A stretch of 16,421 nt of DNA, taken from positions 1-16,421 of the forward strand of contig CAYZDF010000058.1 in NCBI GenBank assembly GCA_964477085.1, in the 5' to 3' direction. Made by a program: the position numbers and the translations under genes. Source of the DNA: Dichloromethanomonas sp964477085 (GTDB lineage Bacteria > Bacillota > Desulfitobacteriia > Desulfitobacteriales > Syntrophobotulaceae). Under the pieces are notes generated by a model. The model saw only the letters and a program-made list of their open reading frames with translations, did not search any database and was not told the DNA's origin. Below, one piece after another: positions 13,542 to 16,421 of this stretch (position 1 is its first letter; every line of letters starts with the position of its first letter).

Positions 13542-14414
13542 CTATGAGGTTTCTTCCCTCTGGGAACCGGAACGGTGTCTATAAAAGTCCCACAGCATAT
13601 ATCCGAGGAATACAATAAGGATGAATAGGCTTACCCATTCTAACATCGTCCAGGTAAATAAAGCCAGTAAATCCGTAGTCGTAGAAACGATTACACTATA
13701 ATACAAGGTTTTTAAGCGTCGGGTCATTTCACTGGTCTTATACCGGGCGGTCATTCTTGCTCCAAAAGGCGAACCGAAGAAAGCACCAATGATAAGGTAA
13801 ATACCTAATAAGAAATTCAGCTCCATTTGTGAGCTGTACCCTATGATTCCACCAATCGAAATAATGATGATCGCAGCCAGGCTCGTTCCGATCGCTTTTC
13901 TGGAATCAAATCCGAGCCAGGAGATCAGGAGAGGTACAGTAATAAAACCACCGCCGATACCGAGTAAAGCCGCTAAAAAACCAACGATTATTCCGATTAT
14001 TATGGCAGCAAAATTGACGTTCTTGATTAAAGGCTCCTTCTCCTCTTTATTCTGACGTTTATGTAACGCCCAAGCGAAATAACAAAGGAGTATGATGAAG
14101 AAAACATTAAGCAGCCAATCGTAGCGACCTGAAATATGGATGACGATTAGCTTGGAGACTTGTGTCAACATAGCTCCTACCAAGCCGATCAAAATCGCGA
14201 CCTTCCAATTGACATTTTTCATCTTGGTATGGGTCACTGCACCGGATAAACTCGTGCCGAAGGTAAACATCAGAGACGTCGGAACGGCCATCGCCGGACT
14301 AAATCCGGATAAGAGCAAAATTGGCATCAGAACAATCCCCCCGCCAATTCCATAAAAGCCTGATAGTGTACCAACAATTATGCCAATTGGTATAAATAAT
14401 AATTCCCAGCCCAT
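13542..14414 (-). CDS. TauE/SafE-family anion exporter
   Basis: This 290-residue membrane protein belongs to the TauE/SafE (DUF81) family, whose members move sulfite, sulfoacetate or other sulfur-containing organic anions across the membrane. The family's duplicated core is clear: GFYGIGGGIVLMPILLLSGF near 19-38 and LAALLGIGGGFITVPLLISW near 148-167, each followed by a T/S-rich helix (MAVPTSLMFTFGTS and KAIGTSLAAIIII). About eight helices are expected; the middle linker is charged (HKRQNKEEKEP). The ATG has GAGGT 6 bp upstream. It lies 125 bp downstream of the histidine kinase gene on the same strand, so co-transcription is possible. The true substrate is not known. Confidence 0.88.
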   Translation of the reverse strand: MGWELLFIPIGIIVGTLSGFYGIGGGIVLMPILLLSGFSPAMAVPTSLMFTFGTSLSGAVTHTKMKNVNWKVAILIGLVGAMLTQVSKLIVIHISGRYDWLLNVFFIILLCYFAWALHKRQNKEEKEPLIKNVNFAAIIIGIIVGFLAALLGIGGGFITVPLLISWLGFDSRKAIGTSLAAIIIISIGGIIGYSSQMELNFLLGIYLIIGAFFGSPFGARMTARYKTSEMTRRLKTLYYSVIVSTTTDLLALFTWTMLEWVSLFILIVFLGYMLWDFYRHRSGSQREETS

Positions 14415-14539
14415 AATCTACCTCAATCATTCTTATTTGCAATACTTTTACTTTTTATATCCTTTTGCAGTAGAAGCAGTTTAAAAGATATCACTAAAGA
14501 AGGAATACTCCATTTACCTTAGTATTTAACATAATAAGA

Positions 14540-15970
14540 CTAGACACGATGGTCTTTTGCCAGGATCACCATAAATTCAGACCCTTCCCCGACCTTGCTT
14601 CTTACCGTTATTTTTCCATTATGACCGAGGATAATAATTTTAGCAATAGCCAAACCCAGACCATGTCCCCCTTTTTCCCTGGTTCTGGACTGTTCAGCCC
14701 GATAGAACCGATCGAAAATACGCTGAAGTTCTTCCTTAGTCATCCCTGCCCCTGTATCTTTAATTCTCACGACAATGGAATGTTCTTCATCCTTTAAGCT
14801 GATGGTAATCTCCCCATTTTGGGGTGTATATTTGATGGCGTTATCGATGAAGATGCGAAAAGCTTGTTTGAGTCTACTCTTATCTGCGCAGAGGGATACC
14901 TCTTTGTTGATCTCACAATTGATTCGATGAGAAGAGTCGATCATTTGAGTCTCTTTGACAATCTCCTGTAACATCTCCGTCAGACTGAATTCTTCCTTCT
15001 GAAACACAAAGGTACTGTTATCATGTCTGGCCAGGAACAATAATTTATCGATAAGCTCCCGCATATTCTCTGCTTCATTCTTAATGGCATCGACGGATTC
15101 CTGAAGGACGGCCTGATCATTTTTCCCCCAACGATCCAGCATTACCGCATAACCTTGAATGACAGCTATGGGCGTTCTCAGTTCATGGGAGGCATCCGAG
15201 ACAAACTGTTTTTGCCTGTTGGAATGCTCTTCAATCCGGTTCATCATTTCATTAAAGGTCAGCGCCAGTTCCTTAAGCTCATTTTTGGAGCCACTCACAT
15301 TTAAGCGCAAATTAAGATTCTTCTCCGATATATCCTTGACGGTATAGGTCATTTCACGGATAGGCTGAAAGATGCCCCTTCCAACAAAGGCGATCGCCAG
15401 AATGCAAAATAACAGAACGGCTGCAAAGACATAAAGCGTGATCTTCGCCAGCTTAAGGACCAGGACTAATTCCTCTTGGATATCTGAATAGATCACAAAT
15501 TGCAAAGGTTCACTTTTTGTCATCCTGTCGCGGTTGACAGCCAGATAAATGTGATCATCAGTAAGCACGATTCCAACCGACCTCTTATAACCGTGTTCCG
15601 CTAAATCAGGTTCTGTCGCATAAACAAGCTCTTTTTCATTATTATAGATCAATACCGGAGTATGATGTTGTAAGGAGTAGGCTTTAATCTTCTCATGAGG
15701 TATGGTGTTATCGTCTGCTATCTCGGCGATATCCATGAGATTTTGGGATACTTTTTCCCATATGGTTAATCCTCCAAAGGCCATAATAATCCCAGCTCCG
15801 GCAATTAGCATGGCAAAGAGAAGGATTTTAATATATCTTAACGATAATTTGAGTCCGATCGAAAACTCGATTCGTTCCTTGACAGCCATAAAGATGACCC
15901 TCAGTATGGCTGCAGGATATTGGAACAATTCAATTATAGCCTTTATTCCCTTAGTCTCTTTCGTCTTCAT
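14540..15970 (-). CDS. Membrane sensor histidine kinase (OmpR-partner type)
   Basis: This is the sensor of a two-component system. In the 476-residue form it has TM1 at about 47-66, an extracytoplasmic domain of roughly 100 residues, TM2 at about 176-196, a HAMP linker (QPIREM...), and a HisKA domain with the phospho-acceptor His262 in SDASHELRTP. The HATPase domain shows the N-box DNAIKYTP (376-383), G1 DTGAGM (405-410) and G2 GHGLGLAI (435-442). The frame is open to 16066 inside the regulator gene. I chose the ATG at 15970, which overlaps the regulator's end by 20 bp. An ATG at 15889 with GAGGG 8 bp before it is a strong alternative (449 aa). The signal sensed is unknown. Confidence 0.9.
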   Translation of the reverse strand: MKTKETKGIKAIIELFQYPAAILRVIFMAVKERIEFSIGLKLSLRYIKILLFAMLIAGAGIIMAFGGLTIWEKVSQNLMDIAEIADDNTIPHEKIKAYSLQHHTPVLIYNNEKELVYATEPDLAEHGYKRSVGIVLTDDHIYLAVNRDRMTKSEPLQFVIYSDIQEELVLVLKLAKITLYVFAAVLLFCILAIAFVGRGIFQPIREMTYTVKDISEKNLNLRLNVSGSKNELKELALTFNEMMNRIEEHSNRQKQFVSDASHELRTPIAVIQGYAVMLDRWGKNDQAVLQESVDAIKNEAENMRELIDKLLFLARHDNSTFVFQKEEFSLTEMLQEIVKETQMIDSSHRINCEINKEVSLCADKSRLKQAFRIFIDNAIKYTPQNGEITISLKDEEHSIVVRIKDTGAGMTKEELQRIFDRFYRAEQSRTREKGGHGLGLAIAKIIILGHNGKITVRSKVGEGSEFMVILAKDHRV

Positions 15971-16421
15971 TTTGTTTAAAAAGATACCCAACTCCCCTGA
16001 CGGTATGAATAAACTGTACATCAAATTTTTGATCAATTTTATTACGCAAGTACTTGATATAGACATCTGTCACATTGGTGTCACCATAATAATCGTATCC
16101 CCAAACGTGATCGAGAATTTTTTCTCTCGTCAGGACAATCCCCTTATTTTCCATCAAATACTTCAAAAGCTCAAATTCCTTCTTTGATAATGATACTTCT
16201 TTCTCATTAAACGTCACTCGATACTCATCTTTGTAAAGGGTTAGCTGCCCGGCTTGAATAGATTGGTGATTATCTTCTTTCTTACCCCTTCGCTTCAATA
16301 CGACTCTAATCCTTGCCAACAATTCTTCAATAGCAAAAGACTTTGTCATATAATCATCAGCCCCGCTATCAAGCCCCATAACCTTGTCGGAGACATCATC
16401 CTTGGCGGTGAGCATGATAAT
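15951..16421 (-). CDS. OmpR-family response regulator, 5' end outside window
   Basis: Only the last 156 codons are inside the window. They hold the end of the receiver domain (IIMLTAKDDVSDKVMGLDSG, then ADDYMTKSFAIEELLARIR) and a complete OmpR/PhoB winged-helix domain (LTLYKDEYRVTF to HTVRGVGYLFK). The phosphorylated Asp is off the edge. The conserved switch Thr/Ala region and Lys (in MTKSF) are present, but the usual Pro after that Lys is a Ser. Its stop codon overlaps or lies just before the histidine kinase start, so the pair is one operon, regulator first. Targets are unknown. Confidence 0.92.
   Translation of the reverse strand: MIMLTAKDDVSDKVMGLDSGADDYMTKSFAIEELLARIRVVLKRRGKKEDNHQSIQAGQLTLYKDEYRVTFNEKEVSLSKKEFELLKYLMENKGIVLTREKILDHVWGYDYYGDTNVTDVYIKYLRNKIDQKFDVQFIHTVRGVGYLFKQNEDERD

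Noticed and set aside
15702..16187. 161-codon plus-strand frame opposite the kinase and regulator
   Set aside because: It is the antisense of a clear two-component pair. It has no ribosome site and no recognisable domain.

Overview
The window comes from a moderately AT-rich, endospore-forming Firmicute. The combination of a gerABC-type germination operon, a CotD-like coat protein, a menaquinone prenyltransferase of the MenA type and several clostridial-style regulators suggests an anaerobic, quinone-respiring member of the Desulfosporosinus/Desulfitobacterium group. That placement is inference from gene content. No rRNA, tRNA, CRISPR array, intact insertion sequence or phage gene was seen.

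Layout. (1) 57-973: an ArsR-type repressor with a CxC motif is divergent from a Cys-rich CGGC-domain protein. A perfect 8+8 bp palindrome fills the spacer of the arsR promoter. (2) 1258-3821, minus strand: an HSL-family esterase and a 12-TM permease of the ion-transporter type. Between them lies what looks like the C-terminal stub of a lost TetR-family gene next to a strong terminator hairpin. (3) 3963-8817: a NitT/TauT/SsuABC-type importer split in two. The lipoprotein binding protein stands alone; the permease and ATPase follow a TetR regulator in one operon. A MenA-like prenyltransferase on the opposite strand sits between the halves. The binding-protein and tetR promoters both carry ATGAAC-type inverted repeats just downstream of the -10 box, so one regulator probably controls both halves. 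(4) 8864-12375: a gerA-gerB-gerC operon behind a sigma-G-like promoter; its GerA protein lacks the usual first N-terminal subdomain. (5) 12390-13434: a possible membrane-protein C-terminal fragment, a small secreted helical protein of unknown function, and a cotD-like coat gene with a sigma-K-like promoter and a near-perfect Shine-Dalgarno. (6) 13542-16421, minus strand: a TauE/SafE-type exporter and an OmpR-type response regulator/histidine kinase pair, with the regulator cut by the window edge.

The central segment (3) is the most interesting. The sequence supports a TetR-controlled, physically split importer wrapped around a quinone-biosynthesis gene. Its substrate cannot be read from the sequence. 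A link to quinone precursors is only a hypothesis from position. For several genes I moved the start inward from the longest open frame, because a clear Shine-Dalgarno precedes an internal ATG; these choices are stated in each entry.
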